From Saksenaea vasiformis B4078 (lineage: Eukaryota > Mucoromycota > Mucoromycetes > Mucorales > Saksenaeaceae): a stretch of 43,248 bases of DNA. The notes beneath the pieces are model-generated. The model was not told where the DNA came from. It saw only the letters and a list, made by a program, of their open reading frames with translations, and did not search any database. The stretch lies in NCBI GenBank assembly GCA_000697055.1, contig JNDT01002263.1, forward strand, positions 1 to 43,248, in the 5' to 3' direction. The position numbers were made by a program, and so were the translations under genes. The stretch's first letter is position 1, and every line of letters begins with the position of its first letter. Positions 20,905 to 32,384 of the stretch are shown here, piece by piece.

Positions 20905-21015
20905 CGTAAAACTGATGTACTAATAACTACATATTCAATTCTTCTTTAGCGCAAAATTGGCTTTTCAGAGAAGCAAGATTTACTTAGTAGCGTAAGAAGT
21001 AACTCAATAAGCAGT
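20905..21015 (+). repeat. Dispersed repeat family, copy C (right end)
   Basis: Matches the right end of the copy at 42.5 kb: a block ending TTCTTTAGCGCAAAaTTGGC, then a spaced ATTTAtTTAG-like block and TCAATAA. It lies just outside the DIRS right border. Confidence 0.55.
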
Positions 21016-22036
21016 GTATCAGTACAAATTCTATGGTGTTGCAACATACTAGTGACGACTTCTAATCCTTCTCGAGTGAAATACGAGAGTGTATGGAACG
21101 TCTGAATTGTTTTAGTAAGAATGAGGACCGGAAAGCAGTGAGGGATCGACCACGGGGACTGAAGGACATCCCGACAGCATCGACTGTAATATTCTGGACG
21201 CACTCGCCAGGTTTAAGGGCACCGAACAACCTGCTTCTTTCTACGTCATGGGATCAACTAAGCTAGTTCGACCAAGGTGACCCGCGGTGTCTCTTATCAT
21301 ACGTTTATGAGGTCATTGTTTGTGGACGCTAACGAAGGAGAAATCGCTCGAATTTAACAAACGAAGTTAGCTTTTATTTTTGCTTGCATGATTGCTGAGT
21401 TTCACTTACTCATTTTGCAAACTGGGAGGCCTCATTGTATCTTTAGTAAACGTGGTTATGATAGTACCCAAGCAACAGATAGGTGTATATTCTACAACAA
21501 ACTTCCTTATGGACAACAAGCAACACGACTCGTTTAACGAAAAAGGTTCGTTGATATCAGAGAAATAAGAGATTGTAGTACAGATGTTTCCAGGAGTTGC
21601 TCGAAGCTGCATCACCGACTTGTTATCGTTTCCGAAATGAATCATGATATGTTTCGGCACAATAAAAACCAATCGATATTGCTTGTCAATATCAATGATT
21701 CTAATTGATGAAAATGCACCCGAACGTCTTCATTTACTGGAAGAAAAAGGCATCGCAAGCCAATAGCATACTCGGAAATTTCCTGTGGTCAAACTAATAT
21801 TTATTGTTCACATGATAGAGATTATAACAACTACGAGCAAATGAAGCTCTACGTACACGATAGTGCCTACTTACCGCCTTTGTTGGTTGTATCATTGCCA
21901 GAGAAAATTACGGTGGAACTTTCTTATGTTTGGATATAGCGTACATAGTACGTTGGTCTCCATTTGATATCTGTCAGCTGATGCGATAGCCTTCCTCAAG
22001 TAACCAAATTTAGATAAAGTTAAGTGACGATGGGCG
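21016..22036. other. Intergenic, no gene seen
   Basis: Short frames only. The last 200 bp are presumed promoter of the transacylase gene. Confidence 0.5.
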
Positions 22037-23521
22037 ATGAAGGGACCGCCTTTTCGTTTCTTCTCTTTCATGTCAGCTCTGCGATCGATTTACAAAGTAT
22101 TTCCAAGCAATCGGACATGGATGGTAAGGAAACCCGTCCTGAGATCTTGTGTTAACCAAGTTATAACTTTTTTTTTTGACGCGACATTAGAGTATTGCTG
22201 GCATTGAGCGGTCGCACCGGGCGATCCTCTTTCCAGGTAAACTTCGTACACGGTGATGCCGCCATGAAAGAAAAGAAAATGAACATGAGCGACATAGGTC
22301 AGGGTTCGCAGTTTGTGGGCATGGGCAAAGATCTCTATCACCTTTATCCTCGTTCAGCCAAACTGGTGTTTGACGAAGCTGACGAAGCCTTGGGAAACGG
22401 ACTTCGTGCATTGATATTCGAGGGACAACAAGTAAGCTTATTTCTTCTTCAATGCTTTAACTCACATCAAAAAAAGGAAAAACTAAAGCTGACCGAGAAC
22501 GCTCAACCTGCAATCCTCACGACCTCTCTCGCGATGCTTCGGGTCCTCGAGGTTGAGTTTGGATTTGATGTTGCTAAAGCTTGCACCTACGTCCTTGGAC
22601 ATTCACTAGGTGAATACACAGCGCTTGTAGCTACCAAGTCATTATCTCTGACGGATGCCGTACGTCTGGTGCGGCTACGTGGTGAGGCCATGACACGGGC
22701 GGTAGCCGATCGACAGGGGAAAACCGCAATGGTTGCTTTGGTAGTCCGCAAAGGGAGATTAAACGATCTCGAGCTGGCTATTAAGGAAATCCAAGAAAAT
22801 TTGCCACCAAACGAAGATGTCCACTTGGCCAACATCAATAGCGTAAGATTTAAACATTTCCTATACTTCACTGGCTTACGTGAAAAAATTTTTTTTTTCA
22901 GTCGTTCCAAGTAGTTATTAGTGGAACGAGTGAGGGTGTAGAGGAGGCGTCCCGTATCCTTCAAGCCAAACGTTTTGCTGCCAAGGCAGTCGATTTACCG
23001 GTTTCGTAAGTATTGATGCTTCATCTAATCGCTCAACTTCGAAATTCCCATTTTTTAGGGCGCCTTTCCATTGTAGTTTAGTAAAAGAAGCTGGTCTTGT
23101 CATGGAAGACGCGCTCAAATCAGTCAAATTTGAACAGCCCTGTGTAGAAGTCATTTCCAACGTGACAGCGAGACCGGTAAGATAGGCTGGCTGGTTGTTC
23201 CTATTTCTCAAACATACAAAGTACTCTAGCCCTGAGGAAATACCCAAGCTTTTAGTGAGACAAGTAACAGACACTGTGGAGTGGTTACGCAGCATTCATT
23301 ACTGCAAGGGTCAAGATATCGAGGAATTTCTATGTTTTGGACCTGGAAAGGTACTGGCCAATCTACTGAAGAAGGAGTATCCACTCGATCGTATCAAGTG
23401 AGTACATCTTAGGAATGATGCTTGAATCTAAGTTGCTTATTCCCTATATCGTAGATCCATTACCAGTGCTGACGATATCATTCAACATTCAACGGAATTC
23501 AACCGCCCACACCTAACATAA
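22037..23521 (+). CDS. MCT1: Mitochondrial malonyl-CoA:ACP transacylase
   Basis: FabD-type enzyme that loads malonate onto acyl-carrier protein for type II fatty-acid synthesis in mitochondria (lipoate supply). Exons 22037-22123, 22191-22236, 22298-22431, 22477-22842, 22902-23005, 23059-23176, 23222-23397 and 23455-23521 sum to 1098 nt (365 aa) with all frames kept. The chosen ATG gives a basic, Phe/Arg/Ser-rich presequence (MKGPPFRFFSFMSALRS); the next in-frame ATG is 11 codons on. Family marks are ILFPGQGSQFVGMG near residue 40, the nucleophilic Ser in GHSLGEYTALVA, a conserved Arg in RLRGEAM, and the catalytic His in SAPFHC. The C-terminal CFGPGK is also present. Length fits the yeast/human enzymes. 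No defect is seen. Confidence 0.95.
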
Positions 23522-24223
23522 AATATTGTTTCCTTTTTTATTTTTATTTTTATTTTTTATTTGGTATCTACAATCTGTTTTGGGTTGGTGAGTAGGAAAC
23601 GTCTGCCCTGGTCAAGAAATGAAGTTGTCCACAGTGATCATTTATAAAAATGCCTCAGCTTTAGATTTTACTGATTATCTCGAGGATAAATGTATTCGCA
23701 CTGACAGTAAATGACGCTGTAACCCATTCGGTTGTGAACTAAAGAAAAGCCCAATATCAGTTATATGTGATTGCCATTGATGGATGACGTTAGAGAACAA
23801 GTTTTGTTCTACATCGGGATGTTCATTATCCACAGATCTAGCCTTCCCTCAATCCAACGTCACATACCGCTACAAACCAGCATATCGGAATAATAGACTT
23901 TGAAGAAACATTTGCGTTCAGAGAAGTATCATTTTGTTTTGATGCGATAACTAATCGTGCGCAGAGAAGCACGCATATGATCATTCCGCAAGGGAATGCT
24001 CACCTGGCGTTGGGTTTGCTTCTGTGCTGACCTGACCGCCTTTGTCCCATTTTGCATCATACGAAGCAGTGCTCTCAACCGTAAAAAATGCTAGACTCTA
24101 TATTCATTTATTATAGGCGCAGATAGTGGCCCTCCGTCAACTCAAAGAGGTGTCTCCAACCGCGCAAAGTTGTCCCCAAAAACAGTATTGTACAAATAAA
24201 GGAAGCGTTACAGAGGTTGATTT
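23522..24223. other. Intergenic, no gene seen
   Basis: T-rich tract right after the transacylase stop (3' region), then about 600 bp without recognisable features. Confidence 0.6.
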
Positions 24224-24610
24224 CTATTTCTTCTTTCCTTTAACCTTTTCCTTCTTGTATCCACCGCTGGCCACAGCTTTCTTCATCGAAATAGACATGG
24301 CTTCGTCCGATTCAATCCAGCTAAGATCAGCCAAATCGGCAGAACCACCGAAACGTTTCTGGAATTTCGTCAATTGTTCACTCTCGTCCGTCAGACTTTC
24401 TTTCAACATGGCAGGGTTCCACAGTGGATGGTTACGTGTGTCTTTGGTAAGTCGGATGTGTGCTCTGGTGGGGGAGGTTGTACGGACGGTATATGTGGCA
24501 CCGTTACTTAAGACAATGGTCTGAAGAAATTGCTCCGGCTTTGCTGCCTGTGCAGCAGTAGAGGCATGGCGTGCTTGCAGGAAGACGCGACTTGCCATGC
24601 GTGTGTTCAT
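24224..24610 (-). CDS. MRPL36: Mitochondrial large-subunit ribosomal protein bL31m
   Basis: Single-exon, 128 aa. After a short presequence (MNTRMASRVFLQARHASTAA) the mature part shows IVLSNGATYTVRTTSPT and LTKDTRNHPLWNPAM. Those are the bL31m hallmarks (beta-strand followed by a D.RNHPLW motif). A KFQKRFG segment follows, and the tail is Lys-rich (KKEKVKGKKK). Two ATGs four codons apart (24610 and 24598) could serve as start; the frame is open further upstream but has no ATG there. It is divergent from the Pet127 homologue with only 126 bp between start codons, so the two mitochondrial genes probably share a promoter. Confidence 0.88.
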   Translation of the reverse strand: MNTRMASRVFLQARHASTAAQAAKPEQFLQTIVLSNGATYTVRTTSPTRAHIRLTKDTRNHPLWNPAMLKESLTDESEQLTKFQKRFGGSADLADLSWIESDEAMSISMKKAVASGGYKKEKVKGKKK

Positions 24611-24736
24611 GGTGTACTGGACGAAGGTCGGAATGAAGGTGTTTTTTTTTCGAGGAAAGGGTACAGGCTGCTGCAAGTCACACACAAGGGCATTTAAAAA
24701 GCCACGACGTCTTAACCTTTTTCGCTTTCATACACC
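24611..24736. promoter_or_regulatory. Compact bidirectional promoter of two mitochondrial genes
   Basis: 126 bp separate the bL31m and Pet127-like start codons. This is too short for two separate promoters of usual fungal size, so shared control is likely. Confidence 0.5.
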
Positions 24737-27307
24737 ATGCTCAGGCCGATTTCACTTTGTATAAGGTCACAGCGGCCGAGACAGATACTCTCATTATATG
24801 GGGGACGCTCTTTGTACCAACCATCAGTCAGTGTGGTCCGGCATTGTGCCGCGTGCTCACCCCGATCTTATGCAACGGATACAAATGACAGTCCTTTGAC
24901 TTCGATCGTAAAAGAGTTCCATGAAGAAAGCAATCAGGAAAATGAGAATTCATGTACAAGAATAGTAGCAGCCGATGGCGAGACTATCGGGGCTACTCCT
25001 GAAATAAAACAAACGCATCCAGATACTCGTGAAGACGCTGGATTGGTAGATCATGCTGCAGCAGTCGATGATGTGACACGTGAACGGCAGCAAGCGATTG
25101 AGGAACAGTTAGAAGCTACAAAAGATAAAAGAAAAAAGGATTACAAAGAAAACTTTAAAGAGGCTCTGGAGAGGACTGGCAGAATGAAACCACGCATAAA
25201 AGCTAAAGACGTCTCAAGAATTCCGAAACGTGGACACGTAAAGCGTAAGCACTTAGCAAATTCCCGAATGAAAAAGGAAGAAAAACAAATGAGAAAATTT
25301 ATACATTTTTAAAGGGAGAATGGCTCCGGGTGTTACTATCGTCAGTGCGAGTTCCCTGGTTTCCAGACTACGTAAAATAGTCAATCGGAATACCGAGGAC
25401 TGGGAACTGCTTGATAGAAGCTTATATTACACACGTAAGACATTATCCTTATCATGCCGAAAGACATGGAGACTTATTAATCTATGTAGCTATCGTAAAA
25501 TCGAGACATATGAATATACCTAAGCTAGCGCACAATCTGGATCGTGTATTGTTTAAGTAGGTGATTCAAGGAACGATTACTGTTCTTACTTATTGAGTAG
25601 TCCCGGAGTTCATTATATTAAAGACCCTCGCACTCACCATTATAATTTCACGAACTATCTCGAAGATATCACCCAGCCTGCTGATTTCAACTACGATGCA
25701 TTACTACCCTACGTCAGCCCATCCCAAGACGAAGTATGTTACCTCCTTTGCCAGGTTTATGGCTAACGACTGCGCCAATAGGAACTTATAAAAATGGCAC
25801 GCAGCAGCAGTACACGTTACGTGGGATCAACATCAAGTGTTTCTTCTTGCCTTGCCCAATTTTATTTTGCACTATCAAAGTTTAAACCTGTTGATACTTC
25901 GTGCTTATCGACAGCGTTCGCTAACGAGGTAAAGTATTTGAAGGGACGTGGAATCGTTTGCAGGGTACTGAAAAATCTGTCAGCCGCTTAACTTTACTCG
26001 TGGATGCCGCGCGCCTGCTTCCATCAACTTGCACTGGAAGGATGGCGTGTACGCTGTAGATATCGACAAGAGTAGTGGCGTTGATGAGATCGATAAGGCA
26101 GAGATCCCTGATGATACTGTGTTGTCTCTATTGGTAAAAGACAAGCGATGAGCGAAAGAAACCATCGTTAATGATGTTTAAACAGGGGCGATCGATGGAG
26201 AAAATACTAACGATGCAGCCAGAACAGTATACGCGGTACCTCAAGGGTGACGAAATGGGAGTTTCTGATGAGGAGAAGAATCAACCAGAGTCATTTGCAT
26301 ATGGAACGGTAAGCTTACTGCAAGCCATAAAATCCGCTAACTAAGACGGTAAGATTGGGAAATTTTTGTTCAGATCTCAATTGGATTGCCAAGATGACCG
26401 ATTACCTCGCCGCGTGTTTGATCTTAAAACAAGGGCAGTGCTTCCTATTCGGCTAGATCAGGCCAATTATATGGTAAATTGCGCTACAGTAATCCCATCT
26501 AAACGGTGGCATAGAATTATACTGGTTATACGCTGGAAAACACGCACGGATACTATGGATCGTTTGAGCGCGAGTATTACGATATGATACGAGCTGCCTT
26601 TTTAAAGTACAGGTACTTGCTAACTATTTCATATTGTTCCATGTATGTAACGCATCATTCCAGCTTCCAAGTTCGTATTGGACACATGGATGGTATCATG
26701 GTGACCTATCACAATACCAGTAAGGTGTTTGGATTCCAGTATATACCCAGAGAAGAGATGGATGCGCGATTATTTGGATCGAGTAAATTTGGCGACGATG
26801 CATTTAGATACGCTACGATCCTTTTCCAAAACGTGTTGGACAAAGCAACGTCAAAATATCCTAGAAGGGTAAGATCATTAGGTACTTTTTATTACGTTAA
26901 ACCTTACCAAACAGCAGTCCTTGAGGTTGTCATTTGAAGCACGACAAACCAGAACAAGTCCAGATGCCTATATGGACATCTATGTTGAACCTTTCCAGGA
27001 AAAAGAGGAAACAATGACCCCTACAGCAATTCCGGGCAGCTCTTTTCAGACCATGAGCAAGCCAAACGATATGACCTTTTACTGTCTTACAACAAAATCG
27101 TTTGTGAATGGCCATCTCTGCGAAGGACCAGTAGAGCTCAACGATCCCAGTGATAAGTGGCGACTGAAGTACAGAATCCATGAAGCAGACCTGAACATAT
27201 CGGAAATCAGAGAAAGATACAGGAGGATGCGTAATCGACAGGCCGAGGCATTTGGAACTGCTGGCACTAGTCTTTCATTTTTGAAACAGTTTGCTCATGA
27301 TTATTGA
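24737..27307 (+). CDS. PET127: Pet127 homologue, mitochondrial RNA processing protein
   Basis: Pet127 family protein; in yeasts it acts with the mitochondrial RNA degradosome in 5'-end processing and turnover and belongs to the PD-(D/E)XK nuclease fold. Exons 24737-25244, 25315-25434, 25490-25556, 25601-25733, 25782-25928, 25984-26133, 26186-26308, 26354-26473, 26515-26612, 26664-26868 and 26915-27307 total 2064 nt (687 aa) in frame. The amino end is a basic presequence followed by a charged linker. From about residue 200 family motifs run in order: PKLAHNLDRVLFNPGVHYI, RYVGSTSSVSSCLAQFYF, KPVDTSCLSTAF, FTRGCRAPAS, WKDGVYAVDIDKS, GRSMEKILT, KFLFRSQLDCQDDRLPRRVF and FDLKTRAVLPIRLD. YYDMIRAAFLKYSFQVRIG and HNTSKVFGFQYIPREEMD follow. 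The exon 1/2 join is the least certain. Two introns end in NAGNAG-like tandem acceptors (25597/25600 and 26914/26917). Confidence 0.9.
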
Positions 27308-27952
27308 AAAAAAAAGTATAGCTATAGGATGTCTCTGTTATTCTGTAAAAGTTGATTGCATTTAGAAAGAGAAATAGCTGCATGGCAGATAGGCTACTGA
27401 GATACGTCTTTATGCTGCTCTAAATAAACTTTGCGTCCAGAAAGAACCCATCTTGTTTGGAAAAGAAAACGATCGTATGCAGTTAATATATGAGTGAATG
27501 AGGTCGCAAGTCAAGGGAAAAAATTAGTAGAAACCACATCATTTCCTGTTAGAGCCATTCTTCCCACGTTAATTCGGATTCGATATACACACGCTCAGTA
27601 TGCGCTGTTCACCTGTTTAATGTGTATACCTTGTTCCACACACGTACAGCAGAGATGTGCATAACAAATTGGAACGCACTAACGACTGGACAGGTCCTCC
27701 TTATCTTCAGTGACTGCCTGACAGCAGATACCAATACCCAGCTTGATAAACGATGCATCCACAAGTCGGTAAACGGTGTGGTTTATTGACGGACACCATA
27801 TTGGTAGATGGTCAGGTGGCTATTTTGGTGAACACAATCGAACCGTGTTCTCACGATACTATCTTGGATGCGCATCACGCACGATGATCTAATGGCCCAT
27901 CCTTATTTACGGCATTAAGCCTAGGAGTTGGCATAATATCCAAACACTTTTT

Positions 27953-27990
27953 ATTCGTTCATATCCGTTCGTCATCGGATGAATACGAAT
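27953..27990. repeat. Imperfect palindrome rich in ATTCG, left member
   Basis: Arms ATTCGTTCATATCCG and CGGATGAATACGAAT face each other. The first 26 bases closely resemble 28401-28425. Confidence 0.5.
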
Positions 27991-28369
27991 ACAATTTTTG
28001 TTATTCGAACAGAAAATGAATAGTCGTCATTTGTTAAACATTCATGCTGCTGATCATCAACGTGGTGCATTCAGTAACGTTTGCAAGAAACGATCCAAGA
28101 TTCCTACAAAGGACTTGTCTTTACATCCACTAGGCGGCCTTTTTTAAGAAGGAAACAATTTTGTTGTAATAGCATTGAGAGAGTAACAAAGTATATTACA
28201 AATCGTAAATTGGAGTGGAGTAATGCTACTATCTGAAAATGGTTGACAGTTATGACGCAAGTTCGTCCACTCTTGCATTTATTCACACTGTATTTGGTTT
28301 TGCTGACCTGTATTGCAAACAAGAGTCTACTTGCTACAATTTGCTTTGAATTACCTAGTGATTTTGTAT

Positions 28370-28425
28370 CGAATAAGCGAACGAATACGAACATCAGAAT
28401 ATTCGTCCATATTCCTTCGTGTCGG
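28370..28425. repeat. Imperfect palindrome rich in ATTCG, right member
   Basis: CGAATAAGCGAACGAATACG faces ATTCGTCCATATTCCTTCG. The latter matches the left member in direct orientation with a few changes. The pair may be the remains of a DNA-transposon subterminal region. Confidence 0.45.
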
Positions 28426-29378
28426 CCCCCCAAGCATCATTTTCAATTGGCCAGCGACGTGGATTTTGATTGGCTACGACATTGCTCTGGAAACTCTGTA
28501 CACCGTTGACTTTTTGTCACTCAAATTCCCTTTAGCATGCTAAACTGACTGACAGAACCATGCGAAAGAAATTAACATGTCATGTGTACAATCACGGTGG
28601 TACAAGTGTTAACTCAGCAGCAAACACGGCGAATAAGCACAACGCATTCTATTCTTTTCCTGGTGGTTACATTTGACAGTAAAATCGATGCTGTAACTGA
28701 ACTTTACTCCTAGACGTGGTTGCTGCGGATTTTGCGTTGGTGATATATTCAGGCAAAAAAGGTTACGAAGATCTGTTCCCGTTTAGTGTGCCAGAGCAGC
28801 TGCTCATCTCAGGTGTATTTCATTGGTACGAATTGTGGGTAAGCACGATCAAGCACGCGAAGATGCAGTACCCATATCAACAAGGTTTCAGCCATTTCCT
28901 ATCTGAACAAGGCAAATGTTTCCATATACAGCAATCGAATAGGTGCGGGTGCATTTTGCTTTGTTACTCTTTTGAATGGCCGCTTTCGCGTTGTCCTTTG
29001 TTCTTAGACGATAAGAAGTTTTCAGAGGTTCTGTAACCAAGAAGAGTGGGATTCCATCATGGTATCTTTGGTCGTTATCCATCTACAATAATTTTTTTTT
29101 CTCCAATGACGGAGGCATGTCCCTGCAGAGGAAGAAAATGTTAGTATCGAAGTGATTTATGCAGCTCTCCTTGTTTTGCGTTATCTACTGACAACCCATT
29201 TGAACGGAGATAAACTGGAAGGAGCGAATGGTACGATAGGAGATAAGTGGGCCTGCTCATTCTATTGACAGCTTGGCACTTTATTTATTTGTTATATGGT
29301 TTAAATGAAGAGTATGTGGTATGCAGTAGGAGAGAAGGGGGGGATGGTTCTTTCTGTTCTGTTCTGTTCTTTCTTTTC

Positions 29379-30059
29379 TTACTTTGCACAAGTTTGTTCA
29401 TGCCTGACCTTGTCCGCTTTCAGGCAGCGCATATTACAATACGCCTGTGTTTTACATCGGGCACACACGGGCATGGCGCGTTTTTCGGTGCCGCAGTTTG
29501 CACAGCATAGCATAGTCGAAGAGGACTCTCCACCACTGGAGATAGATGACGTCCTACTCTTGGGAAACGGAGAATTTACCGAGTCGGCTGAGGCAGAGAA
29601 AAAAGAGCGTTCCAGAGCGGCTTGGGCAAGTTGTTGAAAATGCAACTGTGACTCGATAGAAGTTGACAAAGCTACACATTTGCGGTAGTATCTTGTTCTG
29701 TCAGCATCATTTTGACTAAGTTCGGCACGGCAATAATAGATAATTGAGCGGATGGCACGACGATATTCGCCAGCGATATCATCAGTGCGAATTGCGTTAT
29801 TGTCTTGCAGTATTTCGTCTTCTTCCTTGAGTTGTTTGGACCATTGCCATAGATGTTCAGCCACAACTTCATTTGGGTTTGCAATCAACCAATGTGTTGT
29901 TTGGATAACCAGCTCCAGCGTATCAGCATCCAATTTACCAGGCACTATGGAGCGAAAGGCATTAAGGTATATTTGCTCCGTATCGTAGATGGAAAAATTC
30001 TTTGTTTCAAATTTTTCATTGAGGGTATCCGATTTACGGGAAGATGTAATTAATGGCAT
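29379..30059 (-). CDS. MYND-type zinc-finger protein
   Basis: Single exon of 226 aa from ATG at 30059 (MPLITSSRKSD); the frame is open 15 codons further upstream but without ATG. The last 40 residues form a complete MYND finger. Spacing is C-x2-C-x9-C-x2-C-x5-C-x3-C-x7-H-x3-C, starting CANCGTEKRAMPVCARC, with every ligand present. MYND fingers bind proline-rich peptides and recruit partners; no SET domain precedes it. The amino two-thirds is helical and charged (LELVIQTTHWLIANPNEV, EEDEILQDN), with a Ser-rich linker (SRTSSISSGGESSST). Specific role unknown; transcriptional co-regulator or scaffold are both possible. Confidence 0.82.
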   Translation of the reverse strand: MPLITSSRKSDTLNEKFETKNFSIYDTEQIYLNAFRSIVPGKLDADTLELVIQTTHWLIANPNEVVAEHLWQWSKQLKEEDEILQDNNAIRTDDIAGEYRRAIRSIIYYCRAELSQNDADRTRYYRKCVALSTSIESQLHFQQLAQAALERSFFSASADSVNSPFPKSRTSSISSGGESSSTMLCCANCGTEKRAMPVCARCKTQAYCNMRCLKADKVRHEQTCAK

Positions 30060-31744
30060 GAGAGAGAGTAAGCAGAAAGGGAGAAAGAGGGGTGAGAGAA
30101 GCAAATGGATGTGGAAGAAATGAAGGAAAAATAACTGTTAGGTTTATCACTCGTTTTAAGATCCGCATTCAGTCTAGAAAAAAAAAAACAATCAACAAGC
30201 CTTTTCGATCTCTTGTCAGGATTATGTGTTGTCCACCGATTGTTACACAAATGCGCCGTCTCCACAGAAACTCACAGTTCTGTGTCGAACGTTCCCGCGT
30301 CCTTTTTTAAGGTTATGCAAATGGCGTTATAGTGACTCATTACCCCGGAAAACTTTTTTTTAAAGAAATGGAAAAAACTGACAATGTTTGTTTCGCCAAG
30401 GCTTCCACACTATGCCTGGAACATCGCTTGGGTGTCACAGGAATAATCTAAGGATGGATAGCGATCAGTTTCTATGCCCAGAACCTCCTCCGAACGTGGC
30501 GCTGGCGGTACTAACAGCGGAGTATATCACTGATGATCCTTTTTTACTTGGTTGGTCCGGTCTTCTATGTAGTCAAGCGCGGAAGAAGAATAAAAAAAAG
30601 CTTAGGCTTCCCGCGTTTCTTTTTCCTTATTGATCGACAGACTCATAATGACAAATAGCCCTAACTATTTTGACACCGTGGTAATTCCATAGTTGCAGGA
30701 AAAAAGGGACAGCTCTTATTTTTAGCTTGAGAGTCTATTTGAAGTAATACAAGTTGTTACTCAATCCCAACGTAAAGGGTTTAAGGTATTGAATACATCT
30801 ACTTTAGAAGGGACAGCGTACAAACACACCTTTTTCGACAGAGTCACGTTGCTTTCTTGATAAGGAATAGCGCTGTACCGACCTCAACTGTTTGTCCGAT
30901 AACTAAAATCTCCATATGAAGGAGGATTGTTTTGTACAATCTTCGGCTGAGTCACAATCTGTTACCCAAGCGTTACTGTGACAGTATGCGATTAAAAAAA
31001 AAAATTCTGATCGGAACCTAAAAGTCCATGATAGATTAAGGGTCTGATCGCACTATCGACATGTTATTGTCTATCAGCATCATCATAGATAAAGGGAGTT
31101 CCTCTTCTAACACTGTTGAGCACAGGAATGAAAGATGCCGCGAGAGACAATGAAATTCTCGACCGCATCGTGTTACTTCTTGAAAAGGACAGTCATATAA
31201 CACCGTCTTGGCATACATAAAGAAAACATGAAAGCAGGGGATATTTTTCATATGACTAGAGACAATAATGCACCTCATACTACGCGCAAAGCGTCTATTA
31301 ATGCATCCATGCGATGGTTAACCTCCAATGCGGCTCAGCTTTCAGGAACCCGTCCAGGGAGGCTAGGGTCCATCGAATTGCTCCGTGTATGTGGCTTAAA
31401 GTTTAAGAACGCGAGGGCTGCCAGGATGGCGTTCGTAACACCCACAAGGTAGGTATGTATTTAAAGCTATCAATATTCTTCTACAGCAAGGGCAAGGGAA
31501 GGCCGTTTAGGTTAGGCTACTTAGCCTGAAGTATGGTTCCTTCCATCTGAAATCCAAAGAAGTCTTTCGAGTGTTTAGTGTTGGTTCTCCGCTTTATCGC
31601 GGCAAAACTTTCAAGGAGCGTATCTAATATATTGGCACAATAAACGGTTCCGCAATCACCGCGCATGTGTTTTAGCGCATTGGCCATGTACAATATTTCT
31701 TTGGCAGAATACGAAAAACAATGGTCTATGTAAGTAGCTCTTCC
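30060..31744. other. Gene-poor stretch, nothing recognised
   Basis: Presumed promoter of the MYND gene at the left. Short frames (30388-30633, 31036-31278, 31228-31452) lack family features. Confidence 0.5.
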
Positions 31745-32384
31745 TCAGGCAGCACATTCTGAACGGATACTTGCCTCTTTCAATACAAATGAGGACTGAT
31801 TTGGCCTAAAAGTTGCTAAGGAGTCCGCCGCCTTAAAGCGATACAATATGGGGGAATTACCAGAGACAAACACATGAGAGATAGGCGGAGCTCCATGAAA
31901 TCGGCTGCTGCCACGCCATGGCGCTAGAACATGCACATCGTGGAAACTTGTTATCTGTGCTGCTACATCATTCATCTGTTCCCATGAAAAATGGCTTTTT
32001 ATGTAGAAAGTTTGATTGCAGTAAGAACAGGTCAAACGTATCCCATCTGGGTACAAGAAACAAAGCTGGACATCCTTGCGAGTACAAGATCGACTGCTTC
32101 TAGTATTGGCATCATTATCGTTCCGAGAAGCTCTTCGAAGGAAATAATACTCCAAAAGTCAATATCATCACAAATGACTCTCTCACAAATCAGCTCCTCG
32201 AAAACATTTGACATCTTGTTGCATTCAGGGGCATGGTACATAATTTTCCATAAAAAGCAATTTTAATTGGCTTTCTGTTGTTGGATTTTAACCATGTAGC
32301 GACTTGCGCAAAGTTTTCTTTATGTCTCATTGGGCTCTTCCTCAGACGTCTGTATTGATGCCCGGAAGATTCCAAAGAATGCAC
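31745..32384 (-). pseudogene. Decayed coding region, possibly hAT-type transposase
   Basis: Three overlapping minus-strand frames follow each other: 32190-32384, 32032-32241 and 31745-32155. The middle one contains DDIDFWSIISFEELLGTIMM followed by PILEAVDLV, which resembles the FW...L...PI..A block of hAT transposases. The resemblance is short, and no catalytic or dimerisation motif is seen. The frame changes suggest a broken gene. A non-transposon pseudogene, or chance, are real alternatives. Confidence 0.2.

Larger units (their letters stand above)
27308..29378. other. Gene-poor stretch with TTCG-rich palindromic sites
   Basis: No gene is supported. One plus-strand frame at 28716-29036 (containing GYEDLFPFSVPEQLLISGVF) has no ATG and no recognised domain. 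Two related palindromic clusters are listed separately. Confidence 0.4.

Noticed and set aside
29247..29637. Plus-strand frames of 87 and 110 codons
   Set aside because: Overlap the C-terminal MYND finger on the opposite strand, which has all zinc ligands.
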